A stretch of DNA of 64,000 bases from Promicromonospora umidemergens (GTDB taxonomy: Bacteria; Actinomycetota; Actinomycetes; Actinomycetales; Cellulomonadaceae): assembly GCF_024171995.1 (NCBI RefSeq), contig NZ_JAMTCT010000022.1, positions 28,216-92,215 on the forward strand. The letters are read 5' to 3'. Below the pieces are notes generated by a model, which was not told the origin of the DNA, made no database searches, and worked only from the letters and a program-made list of their open reading frames with translations. This document shows positions 25,259 to 34,594 of the stretch, in pieces. The translations under genes and the position numbers were made by a program. Position 1 is the first letter of the stretch; every line of letters starts with the position of its first letter.

Positions 25259-26194
25259 ATGACCGTTGTCACAGCGTCCTCGGAGGCGATCGACCTCGAC
25301 GCCGATGCCGACGACACCGCCGCTACCCGGCACGCACGGGCGCTCGCAGCCCTGCGGTCCGCCGAGGTGCGTACCGGCGTACGGAAGCAGGCCACGGCCA
25401 CACGGGCCATCCAGGCGGTCCGCCCCCAGCCCTTCGCTGACCGCCCCGCTGACCGCCCCGCCGACGGGGACACCCGTGTCCTGCCGGTGGACCAGCGCCT
25501 CGCGTCCCTCCTGCCCGACGGCGGCCTGCGCACCGGCACCACGGTCGTGGTCCAGGGCTCGACGTCGCTCCTGCTCACGCTGCTCGCCGAGGCGTCCCGC
25601 GACGGTGCCTGGACGGTGCTGGTCGGTTACCCGGCCGCCGGGATGGCCGCCGCAGCCGACGCCGGGTGCGACCTGACGCGCACCCTGGTGGTGCCGCTGC
25701 CGGCCGGGTCGGGCGTTGACGCGTCCGCCGTGCTCGCTGCGCTGATCGACGGCATGGACGTGGTGGTGATCGGGCCGGAGGTCGCGCTGCTGGAGCAGGA
25801 CCGCCGCCGGCTGGCAGCGCGCGCCCGCGAACGGGGAACGGTGCTGGTAGCGGCTCTGCCCACCCCCGCATCCAGCACCCGACGAGAGGCGGGGGGCGTC
25901 GGCTGGGCCGGGGCGCACGTGGTGCTCGAGGCGACCGAGGGGGACTGGACGGGGGTCGATCACGGGGCGGGCTGGCTGCGGCGTCGGACCCTGCGGGTAC
26001 GGCGCACCGGGCGGGGGAACGCGTCACGGCCCCTGCATCTGGACGTCGAGGTGCCGGTGTGCCGGGCGGCCGGCGGAGGAACAGGCGGCGGAGGAGCGGC
26101 CGGCGTCGTCGAGCCTGCTGGCGGCCGGGGCCCCGTGACGGGATCGCAGGGCGAGGGCTCCGAGAGCCGTCCGCAGCTGGAGCTCGTCGGATGA
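25259..26194 (+). CDS. imuA: ImuA-like accessory protein of the translesion mutasome
   Basis: A 311-residue protein at the usual place of ImuA/ImuA'. The RecA-like core reads LPDGGLRTGTTVVVQGSTSL then LLTLLAEASRDGAWTVLVG, with VVVIGPEVALLEQDRRRLAA. In actinobacteria this protein bridges ImuB and DnaE2. The Walker A is degenerate (VVVQGSTSLLLT), as is normal for the family. GGAGGG lies directly before the ATG. A 12-bp microrepeat near codon 60 encodes DRPADRPAD. ATGA overlap with imuB. Confidence 0.82.
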   Translation: MTVVTASSEAIDLDADADDTAATRHARALAALRSAEVRTGVRKQATATRAIQAVRPQPFADRPADRPADGDTRVLPVDQRLASLLPDGGLRTGTTVVVQGSTSLLLTLLAEASRDGAWTVLVGYPAAGMAAAADAGCDLTRTLVVPLPAGSGVDASAVLAALIDGMDVVVIGPEVALLEQDRRRLAARARERGTVLVAALPTPASSTRREAGGVGWAGAHVVLEATEGDWTGVDHGAGWLRRRTLRVRRTGRGNASRPLHLDVEVPVCRAAGGGTGGGGAAGVVEPAGGRGPVTGSQGEGSESRPQLELVG

Positions 26195-27843
26195 CCGACC
26201 GCTCCGGCCCGGCGCCGACAGGAACGGCCACCCGCACCGCCTGCCTCTGGGTGCCCGACTGGCCGGTCGTCGCGGCCCTGGTCGTCGCAGGCCTGGGTCC
26301 CGAGACCCCTGCGGCCGTCACGGGCGGTCCCGGCGGCCGGATCGTGGCGGTGTCCGCACCCGCCCGCAGCTCCGGGGTGCGCCGCGGCATGCGCCGCCGC
26401 GAGGCCCAGGGACGCTGCCCCGACCTGCAGCTCTGGGCCGCCGACGACGCCCGCGACGCCCGCGAGTTCGAGCCGGTCGCCGTGGCGGCTGAGACCGTGG
26501 TCTCCGGGCTGGAGATCGCCCGTCCCGGCCTGCTCCTGCTGCCGTCGGGCGGTGGGGCGCGGTACCACGGCTCCGAGCAGGACCTGGCCCGCGAGCTGAC
26601 CGAGCAGGTCGCCGTCCGTACCGGTCACGAGTGCCAGGTCGGGGTCGCCGACGGGTTCCTGGCCGCGGTGCTGGCGGCGCGCGAGGACGCCGTCGTGCCG
26701 CCGGGCGCCTCACCGGGCTACCTCGCGCCCCGCCCCGCGGCCGTGCTCGTGCACGCCCGGCCAGGGGACCGCGCCCTGACCGAGCTGGTCGACCTGTGGC
26801 GCCGCCTCGGCATACGCACCCTGGCGGAGCTGGCCGCGCTGCCCGACGCCGCCGTCGCCGCCCGCTTCGGCGACCTCGGCGTCTGGGGGCAGCGCCTCGC
26901 CAGCGGGCAGGACGTGCGGCCCCCGGCCCGGCGTCGGCTCGAGGAGGACCTGACCGTCGCCGAGGAGCTGGACCCGCCGGCGCACCGGGTCGACGTCGCG
27001 ACCTTCGCCGCCCGCCGCCTGGCCGAACGGCTCCACGAGGACCTGAGCCGGCGCGGCCTGGCCTGCGGGCGGCTGCGGATCACGGCGCGCGCCGTCGACC
27101 CGGTCACCGGCGAGGCCCGCACCCTGGAACGGGTGTGGCGCACCGACGACACGCTCGGCGGGCTGTCGGCCGCCCGGATCACCGACCGGGTGCGCTGGCA
27201 GCTCGAGGGCTGGCTCACGGCGTCGTCCCTCGGGCAGGGCGAGGCACCCGCCCCGATCGCGGGCCTGACCCTGGCCGCGGAGGAGGTGGCGCCCGCCGGA
27301 GCCCTGCAACCACGCCTGTGGGGTCCTGGCGCGGGCGAGGACCTGCGCGCCCGCCGCGCCGTCGAGCGCGTGCAGGCCCTGCTCGGTGGCGACGCCGTGC
27401 TCACCGTCCGGCTCCAGGGCGGGCGCGACCCCCGCGACCGCGTCCAGCTCGTCCCCTTCGGCGAGCAGGTCCCGCCCGAGCGCGACCCGGACCGGCCCTG
27501 GCCCGGCGCACTGCCGCCTCCCGCGCCGTCCGTCGTGCTGCCCGAGCCCGTCCCCGCACACGTGCTCGACGACGCCGGGCGCCCCGTCGTCGTCGACGTC
27601 CGGCTGGGTGTGAGCGGCGACCCGGCGCGCGTCGTCGTGCCCGGTGAGGGGGCATGGAGCGGGCTCGACGCCGCCGTCGTCGACTGGGCGGGGCCGTGGC
27701 CGGTCGCCGAGCGGTGGTGGACACCCCAGGGCAAGCGCCGCGTGTTCCTGCAGGTGGTGGCGGACGGCGTGGAGGCCCCCGCGCTGGGCCTGCTGCTGTC
27801 GTCGTCGGCGGGAGAATGGTCGCTGGAGGCGCTCTATGACTGA
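26191..27843 (+). CDS. imuB: ImuB, Y-family-polymerase-like mutasome hub
   Basis: A 550-residue catalytically dead Y-family homologue. The N-terminus reads TACLWVPDWPVVAALV where active polymerases have acidic metal ligands, consistent with a structural hub. QPRLWG at 373-378 sits where mycobacterial ImuB carries the beta-clamp-binding QLPLWG motif, so clamp binding is likely. The C-terminal region (after about 440) is the protein-interaction tail. Coupled on both sides: ATGA with imuA and an 8-base overlap with dnaE2. Confidence 0.88.
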   Translation: MTDRSGPAPTGTATRTACLWVPDWPVVAALVVAGLGPETPAAVTGGPGGRIVAVSAPARSSGVRRGMRRREAQGRCPDLQLWAADDARDAREFEPVAVAAETVVSGLEIARPGLLLLPSGGGARYHGSEQDLARELTEQVAVRTGHECQVGVADGFLAAVLAAREDAVVPPGASPGYLAPRPAAVLVHARPGDRALTELVDLWRRLGIRTLAELAALPDAAVAARFGDLGVWGQRLASGQDVRPPARRRLEEDLTVAEELDPPAHRVDVATFAARRLAERLHEDLSRRGLACGRLRITARAVDPVTGEARTLERVWRTDDTLGGLSAARITDRVRWQLEGWLTASSLGQGEAPAPIAGLTLAAEEVAPAGALQPRLWGPGAGEDLRARRAVERVQALLGGDAVLTVRLQGGRDPRDRVQLVPFGEQVPPERDPDRPWPGALPPPAPSVVLPEPVPAHVLDDAGRPVVVDVRLGVSGDPARVVVPGEGAWSGLDAAVVDWAGPWPVAERWWTPQGKRRVFLQVVADGVEAPALGLLLSSSAGEWSLEALYD

Positions 27844-30800
27844 CCTCGCCATGTCTGGCGGCGTGCCGTACGCCGAGCTGCACGCGCACTCCGCGTTCAG
27901 CTTCCTGGACGGGGCCTCGCACCCCGAGGAGCTCGCGGCCGAGGCCGCGCGCCTCGGGCTGACGTCGCTCGCGATCACCGACCACGACGGGCTGTACGGG
28001 GTGGTGCGGTTCTCCGAGGCGGCGAAGAAGGTCGGCCTGAAGACCTCGTTCGGGGCGGAGCTGCACCTGCCGGTCCCGGGATCGGTCGCGACGGGTGCGC
28101 CCGTGCTCGACCCGCCCACCGGGACCCCCGACCCGCGCGCCACGCACCTGCTCGTGCTCGCGCGCGGCCCGCAGGGGTACCGCAACCTGTCGAGCGCTAT
28201 CGGCACGGCGCACCTGGATGCGGGCGTCAAGGGCGCCGCGAACTACACGCTGGAGGAGCTGGGCGCGGCGTCGGCCGGTGAGTGGCTGGTCCTGACGGGC
28301 TGCCGCAAGGGCGCGGTCCGCCAAGCCCTCCACCGGGGTGGGGGGAACCGGAGCGACCGGCTGGCCGGCGCGCGGTACGAGCTCGAGCGGCTCGTTGATG
28401 TCTTTGGGCAGGAGAATGTCGCCGTCGAGATCACCGCCACCGGTGATCCCCGGGACGCCGACCTGCACGACGCGCTCGCGTCGTTGGCCGCCGACGCGCG
28501 CCTGCCGCTGGTCGCCACCACAGCGGCGCACTACGCGCGCCCCCGGGACGCCGACCTCGCCGGGGCGCTCGCCGCCGTCCGGGCCCGATCCTCCCTGGAC
28601 GACCTGGACGGCTGGCTGCCCGGTGCCCCCACCGCCCACCTGCGCAGCGGAGCGGAGATGGCACGCCTGCACCACCGGCACCCGCAGGCCGTGCCGACGG
28701 CGGCCGCCCTGGGCGAGGAGTGCGCGTTCGACCTTGACCTCATCGCCCCCGAGCTGCCGCCCTACGACGTCCCCGAGGGCCACGACGAGACGTCCTGGCT
28801 GCGCGAGCTCGCCTACCGGGGGGCGAACCGGCGGTACGGCCCGCGGGAGGGCAGCACGTTGGCCTGGAAGCAGATCGACTACGAGCTGGACATCATCATC
28901 CGCCTGGGCTTCCCCGGGTACTTCCTCGTGGTCTACGACATCGTGGAGTTCTGCCGTACCCACGGGATCCTCGCGCAAGGGCGGGGCAGCGCCGCGAACT
29001 CGGCGGTCTGCTACGCCCTGGGAATCACCGCGGTGGACGCGGTGAAGTACGGCCTGCTGTTCGAGCGGTTCCTCGCCGAGGCGCGCAACGGGCCACCGGA
29101 CATCGACGTCGACATCGAGTCGGTGCGCCGCGAGGAGGTGATCCAGCACGTCTACGAGAAGTTCGGGCGCACGCACGCGGCCCAGGTCGCGAACGTCATC
29201 TCCTACCGGCCACGGTCCGCGGTGCGCGACGCCGCACGCGCGCTCGCCTACGACATCGGGCAGCAGGACGCCTGGTCCAAGTCCATCGAGCGCTGGGGAG
29301 CGCTCAAGCCCCAGGCGACCCCGACGACGTCGGCCGAGCCGCAGAACAAGACCGCCGCCGACGACGCCCACGACGTCGTACCGTTCCGCACGCCGCCGTC
29401 GGCCGCGCAGGAGGGCGAGATCCCCGACGACGTGCTCGACCTCGCCGACCGGATGCTCCGCCTGCCCCGCCACCTGGGCATCCACTCGGGCGGCATGGTG
29501 ATGTGCGACCGCCCGGTGATCGAGGTCGTCCCGGTGGAGTGGGCCCGCATGGAGGGCCGCACGGTGCTGCAGTGGGACAAGGAGGACTGCGCGGACGCCG
29601 GGCTGGTGAAGTTCGACCTGCTGGGTCTGGGCATGCTGACCGCCATCCGGTACGCGTTCGAGTTCATCGAGGAGCACACCGGGGAACGGTTCGAGCTGCA
29701 CGACCTGCCGCAGGACGACCCGCTCGTGTACGACCTGCTGTGCGCCGCCGACACGGTGGGCGTGTTCCAGGTGGAGTCGCGTGCCCAGATGGCGACGCTC
29801 CCGCGTCTGCAGCCGCGAGACTTCTACAGCATCGTCGTGGAGGTCGCGCTCATCCGGCCCGGCCCCATCCAGGGCGGCTCCGTGCACCCGTACATCGAGC
29901 GGGCCCGCGGGCGCGAGAAGGTGAAGTACCTGCACCCGCTGCTGGAGAAGTCCCTTGGCCGCACCCTTGGCGTGCCGCTGTTCCAGGAACAGCTCATGCA
30001 GATGGCGATCGACGTCGCGGGGTTCACGCCCAAGGAGTCTGACCAGCTGCGGCGCGCCATGGGGTCCAAGCGGTCCCAGGAACGCATGGAGGCGCTGCGC
30101 GAACGGCTCTACGCGGGGATGACCGAGAACGAGATCCCGCCCGGCGTGCAGGAGGAGATCTTCGAGAAGCTCAGGGCCTTCGCCGACTTCGGCTTCCCCG
30201 AGTCGCACGCCTACTCCTTCGCGTACCTCGTGTACGCGAGCTCGTGGCTCAAGGTGCACCACCCGGCCGCGTTCTACGCCGGGCTGCTCGCGGCCCAGCC
30301 CATGGGGTTCTACTCGCCGCAGTCCCTGGCCGCCGACGCCCGCCGGCACGGCGTCCGCGTGCTGCGGCCCTCGGTCACGCGGTCGCGGGTGCTCTCGTCG
30401 GTCGAGCGGGTCGACGAGCAGCTCGCGGTCCGCATGGGGCTGGAGTCCGTACGGGGCATCGGCAAGGAGAAGGCCGAGGAGATCGTCACGGGGCGGGGCT
30501 CGACAGGCTCGACCACCGGCTTCCGGGACCTGCGGGACCTCGTGCGCCGCGTCGAGCTGTCGACGGCGCAGCTCGAGGCGCTCGCGACGGGCGGCGCGCT
30601 GGAGCCGCTCGGCATCGATCGGCGAGAAGGCCTGTGGGCGGCGGGGGCGCTCGGCCAGGAGGGGCCGACGACGCTGCCCGGCGTCAGCGTCGGCGTCGAC
30701 GCCCCGATGCTGCCGGGGATGAGCGAGGTCGAGCTGGCGCAGGCCGACGCGTGGGCCACCGGCATCACTCCCGACTCGTACCCGACGCAGCACGTGCGGC

Positions 30801-31132
30801 CGGGGCTGGCGGCGGCGGGCGTGCTGACCGTGGCGCAGGCGATCGCTACCGAGCCGGGGCGCCGGATCGCCGTCGGCGGGGTGGTGACGCACCGGCAGCG
30901 GCCGGGCACGGCCGGGGGAGTGACCTTCCTGTCCCTGGAGGACGAGACGGGGCTGCTCAACGTGATCTGCAGCGTGGGGCTGTGGCAACGGTTCCGCCGG
31001 GTCGCGCGGTCGGCGCAGGCCATGGTGGTGCGAGGCCGGATCGAGGCGGCCGACGGTGCCGTGAACCTCGTGGCGGAGCACCTCGCGACGCTGTCGCTGA
31101 CGGTCCCGGCACGGTCGAGGGACTTCCAGTAG
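27836..31132 (+). CDS. dnaE2: Error-prone DNA polymerase DnaE2 (ImuC)
   Basis: A 1098-residue C-family polymerase, the usual DnaE2 length. N-terminal PHP domain AELHAHSAFSFLDGASHPEE with ITDHDGLYG; catalytic acidic residues in PDIDVDIE at 421-428; QGRGSAANSAVCYALGIT and VFQVESRAQMATLPR; C-terminal OB-fold region with GVVTHRQRPGTAGGVTFLSL. It performs damage-induced mutagenic synthesis with ImuA and ImuB. ATG at 27836 has GGAGG six bases upstream. Regulated by the LexA box at 25190. Confidence 0.95.
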   Translation: MTDLAMSGGVPYAELHAHSAFSFLDGASHPEELAAEAARLGLTSLAITDHDGLYGVVRFSEAAKKVGLKTSFGAELHLPVPGSVATGAPVLDPPTGTPDPRATHLLVLARGPQGYRNLSSAIGTAHLDAGVKGAANYTLEELGAASAGEWLVLTGCRKGAVRQALHRGGGNRSDRLAGARYELERLVDVFGQENVAVEITATGDPRDADLHDALASLAADARLPLVATTAAHYARPRDADLAGALAAVRARSSLDDLDGWLPGAPTAHLRSGAEMARLHHRHPQAVPTAAALGEECAFDLDLIAPELPPYDVPEGHDETSWLRELAYRGANRRYGPREGSTLAWKQIDYELDIIIRLGFPGYFLVVYDIVEFCRTHGILAQGRGSAANSAVCYALGITAVDAVKYGLLFERFLAEARNGPPDIDVDIESVRREEVIQHVYEKFGRTHAAQVANVISYRPRSAVRDAARALAYDIGQQDAWSKSIERWGALKPQATPTTSAEPQNKTAADDAHDVVPFRTPPSAAQEGEIPDDVLDLADRMLRLPRHLGIHSGGMVMCDRPVIEVVPVEWARMEGRTVLQWDKEDCADAGLVKFDLLGLGMLTAIRYAFEFIEEHTGERFELHDLPQDDPLVYDLLCAADTVGVFQVESRAQMATLPRLQPRDFYSIVVEVALIRPGPIQGGSVHPYIERARGREKVKYLHPLLEKSLGRTLGVPLFQEQLMQMAIDVAGFTPKESDQLRRAMGSKRSQERMEALRERLYAGMTENEIPPGVQEEIFEKLRAFADFGFPESHAYSFAYLVYASSWLKVHHPAAFYAGLLAAQPMGFYSPQSLAADARRHGVRVLRPSVTRSRVLSSVERVDEQLAVRMGLESVRGIGKEKAEEIVTGRGSTGSTTGFRDLRDLVRRVELSTAQLEALATGGALEPLGIDRREGLWAAGALGQEGPTTLPGVSVGVDAPMLPGMSEVELAQADAWATGITPDSYPTQHVRPGLAAAGVLTVAQAIATEPGRRIAVGGVVTHRQRPGTAGGVTFLSLEDETGLLNVICSVGLWQRFRRVARSAQAMVVRGRIEAADGAVNLVAEHLATLSLTVPARSRDFQ

Positions 31133-31137
31133 GTGCG

Positions 31138-31554
31138 TCAGTCCCGGTTGCGCACCAGGGCACGGGTGATCGCGGTGACCATCGTGCCGCCCACGAGCGT
31201 GCCGACCAGCACGAGCACCGCCCCGACCGCCCAGAGCCCGGAGTCGTCGGTCGACGAGGCCTGGATGGTCCAGGCCGCGGTGAAGGGCAGGCTGACCCCG
31301 AGCACCGCGAGCCACGCCGGGAGCAGCAGGGCGCCGATCACCACCAGGGCGACGAGCACGACGACGCACGCGATCACCTGGGGCGCCTCGTAGGGTCCGG
31401 TGACGGCTCCGGTAGCTGGGTCGACCTCACGGGTCGTGTCCCGGCCGAGGGTCCACCAGGTGGCTGTCGTGAGCGCGACGATGATGAACGTGACGAGAGC
31501 GGTGAAGGACTTGTTGCGCATGATGGCCCCAATTGTGCCCTCTCGCGTGCTCAT
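31138..31554 (-). CDS. Small membrane protein, four predicted TM segments
   Basis: A 138-residue hydrophobic protein I do not recognise. Hydrophobic stretches at roughly 17-33, 60-78, 82-96 and 107-127; the C-terminus ALVRNRD is basic. The ATG at 31521 (MRNKSFTALVTF) is an alternative start and would remove 11 residues. Neither start has a strong ribosome binding site. It converges on dnaE2 with only 5 bases between stops. Probably a DUF-type integral membrane protein. Confidence 0.65.
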   Translation of the reverse strand: MSTREGTIGAIMRNKSFTALVTFIIVALTTATWWTLGRDTTREVDPATGAVTGPYEAPQVIACVVVLVALVVIGALLLPAWLAVLGVSLPFTAAWTIQASSTDDSGLWAVGAVLVLVGTLVGGTMVTAITRALVRNRD

Positions 31555-31561
31555 CCCGGTG

Positions 31562-31829
31562 TCAGAGCACCGTCGTCTCCTCGGTCACCAGCACCTCGAC
31601 GGACGCCAGGTCGATGAACCGTGCCTCGTCCGGATGCACGAGCTCCCGGTAGTTCGTCGAGGCGAAGAACGCGTCGTGGTCCGCCCGTGCGCTGGCGATC
31701 CTGGTACGGGAGCGAGGCCGCCTGGGGGACGCGATGGCGGCTCTTGCCGAGGCCACCTCCGCGCTCGACGCCCTCGTCGACGTCAACCAGCGCTACCTCG
31801 AGGACACGCGGCAGCGCTCCGCGACGTAG
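31562..31829. pseudogene. Junction of two truncated gene 3' ends (deletion scar)
   Basis: On the minus strand the last ~40 codons before the stop at 31562 read like a real protein end (DHDAFFASTNYRELVHPDEA, then RFIDLASVEVLVTEETTVL), but the upstream part turns to Arg/Ser-rich noise near 31690. On the plus strand, from about 31690 to the stop at 31829, the frame reads ALAILVRERGRLGDAMAALA then SALDALVDVNQRYLEDTRQR, like the C-terminal helix of a regulator, with no proper start. The layout fits two divergent genes whose 5' halves were removed by one deletion. Families unknown. Confidence 0.45.
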
Positions 31830-31841
31830 CGCCGGCCCGCG

Positions 31842-32303
31842 TCAGCCCCGGTAGAGCAGGCCGGTGTCGAACGCCCACAGCGCCGCCGAACCCGCGCCGA
31901 CGAGCAGCGCGGAGATCACGTAGAACCAGATCCGCATGCGGAATCCGACGATGCGCAGGAGCACGGCCAGCCCGAACGCGGCGACGGCCAGTGCCGGCGC
32001 GGCGAGCGGGTCGCCCGCCTGGGTGTCCTGGACGACGAGCACGTACACGGCGCCAAGGAGCAGCAGCCGGGGAACCCAGCGCAGCAGGGCACCGAGCAGG
32101 CGCAGCGGCCAGGGCTTCTTACGGGGCGGAGCGGGTGTGGCGACGGGAGGTGTCGGCTGCCTGCCCGGCGGCGCGCCCTTCCGGACGTCCGGTTGCGTGC
32201 CCTTCCGGACGCCCGGCTGCACGCCCTTTCGAACGTTCGGCTGCACACCCTGCCGGACGCCGGGCTGCATGCTCGGCGGCCGGCTCGCGGGGGCCTGCGG
32301 GGG
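31842..32303 (-). other. Out-of-frame membrane tail of the Ser/Thr kinase
   Basis: In the +1 frame relative to the kinase gene, this stretch encodes a basic linker with four 8-residue repeats and then KKPWPLRLLGALLRWVPRLL and about three hydrophobic segments, ending LYRG at 31842. The second kinase in the window (44453-46666) has the same order kinase-linker-WVPRILL membrane domain in one frame, so this is almost certainly the missing tail. Joined at the C5 tracts (plus-strand GGGGG at 32289-32293 or 32299-32303), the product would be about 756 residues. Confidence 0.7.
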
Positions 32304-34113
32304 CCTGCTGGGCGGGCGGTGCCTGCACGGTGGGCATCGGGCGGGTGGCGTGCACGGACGGCGTCGGGCCCTTTTGCTTGGGCGCTGGGCCGAGATGCTT
32401 GACCGGGCTCTTGCGCGGCTCGAACGACTGCGGCGCGGGGGCCAGCTTGCGGACGACCTGGGTCGCCGCTGCGGACAGGGGCGCGACCGGCGTGGGCAGG
32501 ACCGACGGCGGCACGGAGCCCGGCCTGCTGCCGGCCGAGGCCCGCTCGCTCGCCGGAGCGGGCTCGGGGCTGCGGAACGCACGCCACCCTCGGAGCGTGT
32601 CCGCGTGCCCGTCAGGTGGCGACGCGGTCTGCCAGCGCATCGCCTGCCAGACCCAGTCCTTGATCTCGGCCGGGGTGCGGCCGTCGGCCACGTGCGCGCC
32701 GATCTCCGCGACGTGGTCGGCGACGACCTGCTCGGCGGCGCCGTCGAAACCGTCCGCGTGCACCTCTGCCAGGACGCTCATCAGCGCGCGGTCGTACACG
32801 AGGGCGTGCCAGGGCTCCGGGGTGCGGGCGTTGGGCGTCGCGTCGTCAGACGGGTCGAGGAACCGGGGGAACAGCTTGGTATGACCCCGGCCGGGCAGCA
32901 CGTCCGTCAGCGGGAGCGCGGCCACCTCCGCGGCCGTCACACCGTCACTGAGGAGCTGCGAGGTGAGCATCAGCGTCGGGTCGGGCGTGGAGCTCGCGAG
33001 GCGGGCGCCCACCACGCTAGCGATGTTCTCCAGCGGCGGGCGGTGGTTCGGCTGGTAGCGCGTCATGGCGAGGACCAGCGACTCGAGGTGCCTGTCGATG
33101 GTCGGCGGCTCGGGCGGGGAGGCGTCGCCGGAGGCTCGCCCGGCCGGCAGCTCGTCCACGAGGTCGGTGGACACCAGGTCCCGGCCCAGGAAGTTCAGGT
33201 CCAGCGGCAGCATGCCCGTGCTCGCGTACACGAGCAGCAGCCCCAGGCTGTAGACGTCCGACCGCGGGTGCACCCGGCGCCCGAACAGCTCCGGCGCCAT
33301 GTAGGAGACGGTTCCGGCGGGCTGCGTCGACGTCGCGGCGTCGAAGACCTTGGCGATGCCGAGGTCGATGAGCACCGCACGGTCGCCGTCGACCATGATG
33401 TTCGCCGGCTTGAGGTCGCGGTGCAGGCAGCGCTCCTCCTGCAGGACGAGGAGCGCGTCGACCAGCTGCTTGGCCAGGCCCAGCGCCTCGGGACCGGACA
33501 ACGGGCCTTCTTCGCGTACCCGGTCCCGCAGCGTCGTGCCGGGCACGAGCTCCATCGCGAACCACGGCTGGTCCGCTTCCAGACCGGCCTCCACGAAGCG
33601 CGGGAAGCCGCGACCGTCCAGACGTTCGAGGAGGTCGGCCTCCTGGGCGAAGCGTTCGCGCGCGTCGTCGGGCAGGCCGGTGAGGACCTTGAGGGCGACC
33701 TCGGCGCCGTCGTCGTCCAGCGCCCGGTAGACGTGCGCGAAGCCGCCGTGACCCAACGACTCGGCGAGGGTGAACCGGCCGAGGCGCTCGCCGCTGGCGG
33801 GGATGCGCCGCACTCGGCGGACGGGGAGCGCGGCGGCAAGGGGGGCGGGCGCCGGCTCGGGTTCCGGGGCGGGGGAGGGCTCGAGGGACGGAGAGGACTC
33901 CACCTCTGGTGCCGGGGGCTCCGGGACTGGCTCCGCTTCAGGCTCTGGAGCCGACAGCGCTTCGGGTTCCGGGTCCGGCACGGGAGCCGTCTCGGGGGCT
34001 GGTGCTGGGGCTGTGGCCGCCGCGGCTGAGGGCTCAGGATCGGGCAACGGGACCGGACCGGGGCCGACGGCCGCAGGCGCGACCTCGCCGACGCCTGGCG
34101 CTGGTGACGTCAT
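32119..34113 (-). CDS. Membrane-type Ser/Thr protein kinase, apparent frameshift before the TM tail
   Basis: As read, 664 residues. A Pro/Ala/Glu-rich N-terminus (1-110) precedes a kinase domain: GHGGFAHVY at about 121-129, catalytic loop HRDLKPAN 231-238, DLG 250-252, then MAPELFGRRVHPRSDVYSLG. After about 390 a conserved accessory region (EVHADGFDGAAEQVVADHVA, then GRTPAEIKDWVWQAMRW) is shared with the kinase at 44453-46666. The last about 60 residues in this frame are Arg/Ala-rich and unlike a real C-terminus; the membrane tail continues in another frame (see 31842-32303). Sequencing error, true frameshift mutation or programmed shift cannot be told apart here. Confidence 0.82.
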   Translation of the reverse strand: MTSPAPGVGEVAPAAVGPGPVPLPDPEPSAAAATAPAPAPETAPVPDPEPEALSAPEPEAEPVPEPPAPEVESSPSLEPSPAPEPEPAPAPLAAALPVRRVRRIPASGERLGRFTLAESLGHGGFAHVYRALDDDGAEVALKVLTGLPDDARERFAQEADLLERLDGRGFPRFVEAGLEADQPWFAMELVPGTTLRDRVREEGPLSGPEALGLAKQLVDALLVLQEERCLHRDLKPANIMVDGDRAVLIDLGIAKVFDAATSTQPAGTVSYMAPELFGRRVHPRSDVYSLGLLLVYASTGMLPLDLNFLGRDLVSTDLVDELPAGRASGDASPPEPPTIDRHLESLVLAMTRYQPNHRPPLENIASVVGARLASSTPDPTLMLTSQLLSDGVTAAEVAALPLTDVLPGRGHTKLFPRFLDPSDDATPNARTPEPWHALVYDRALMSVLAEVHADGFDGAAEQVVADHVAEIGAHVADGRTPAEIKDWVWQAMRWQTASPPDGHADTLRGWRAFRSPEPAPASERASAGSRPGSVPPSVLPTPVAPLSAAATQVVRKLAPAPQSFEPRKSPVKHLGPAPKQKGPTPSVHATRPMPTVQAPPAQQAPAGPREPAAEHAARRPAGCAAERSKGRAAGRPEGHATGRPEGRAAGQAADTSRRHTRSAP
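32172..32267 (-). repeat. Four 24-bp repeats encoding an 8-residue linker motif
   Basis: Four tandem 24-bp units; in the tail frame they encode QPGVRQGV, QPNVRKGV, QPGVRKGT and QPDVRKGA. They form a basic linker just before the kinase membrane segment and could change in number without altering the frame. Confidence 0.8.
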
Positions 34114-34182
34114 ACCGGCAACCTACCAGCGGGGTCGCGTCGGTCCCAGGTAAGTCACAGGTCGGGCGAGGTGTACCCGGCC

Positions 34183-34542
34183 TCACACCCCCTGCTGCCG
34201 GTACCACCCGATCTTCTCCCGCAACCGTTCCTGCTGCCGTCGCAGCGCATCGACCGACTCCTGCACCCGCCGGTCGTGCTCCTCGAGCAGCGCGACCCGG
34301 GCGGCCAGCGTCGCCTCGTCGAGCGACAGCTCCGCGTACCGCTTGAGGTCGGCGATCGGCATGCCGGTGTCGCGCAGACAGTGCACGAGGTCCAGCCAGC
34401 CCAGGTCGTCCTCGGTGTAGGCGCGGTGCCCGCCCGATGTCCGCGCGATGGGTCGAAGGATGCCCTCGCGCTCGTAGTACCGCAGCGTGTCGATGCTGAA
34501 ACCGGAGACCTCGGCGGCCTGCGCGGGGGAGTAGGTGGCCAT
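34183..34542 (-). CDS. MerR-family transcriptional regulator
   Basis: A 119-residue MerR regulator. The N-terminal winged helix is clear: YSPAQAAEVSGFSIDTLRYY, then REGILRPIARTSGGHRAYTE and DDLGWLDLVHCLRDTGMPIA; a C-terminal coiled coil follows (about 75-115). No metal-binding cysteines, so an organic or redox signal is likely. Divergent from the aldo-keto reductase at 34595; a perfect 18-bp palindrome in an elongated-spacer promoter lies between them. Confidence 0.87.
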   Translation of the reverse strand: MATYSPAQAAEVSGFSIDTLRYYEREGILRPIARTSGGHRAYTEDDLGWLDLVHCLRDTGMPIADLKRYAELSLDEATLAARVALLEEHDRRVQESVDALRRQQERLREKIGWYRQQGV

Positions 34543-34557
34543 GTTCTGATCTTGCCC

Positions 34558-34588
34558 TTGACCTGGAGCGCGCTCCAGGGCTTTTGCT
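34558..34588 (+). promoter_or_regulatory. MerR-type promoter, 19-bp spacer with palindrome
   Basis: TTGACC (34558-34563), a 19-bp spacer and TTTGCT (34583-34588). The perfect palindrome CCTGGAGCG-CGCTCCAGG (34562-34579) fills the spacer, the geometry typical of MerR-controlled promoters. The predicted transcript would begin at or next to the ATG of the aldo-keto reductase (34595), i.e. leaderless. Confidence 0.75.
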
Positions 34589-34594
34589 CGTCCC

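Noticed and set aside
27401..31369. 1322-codon open frame opposite dnaE2
   Set aside because: Antisense shadow of an unmistakable DnaE2; composition is non-protein-like.
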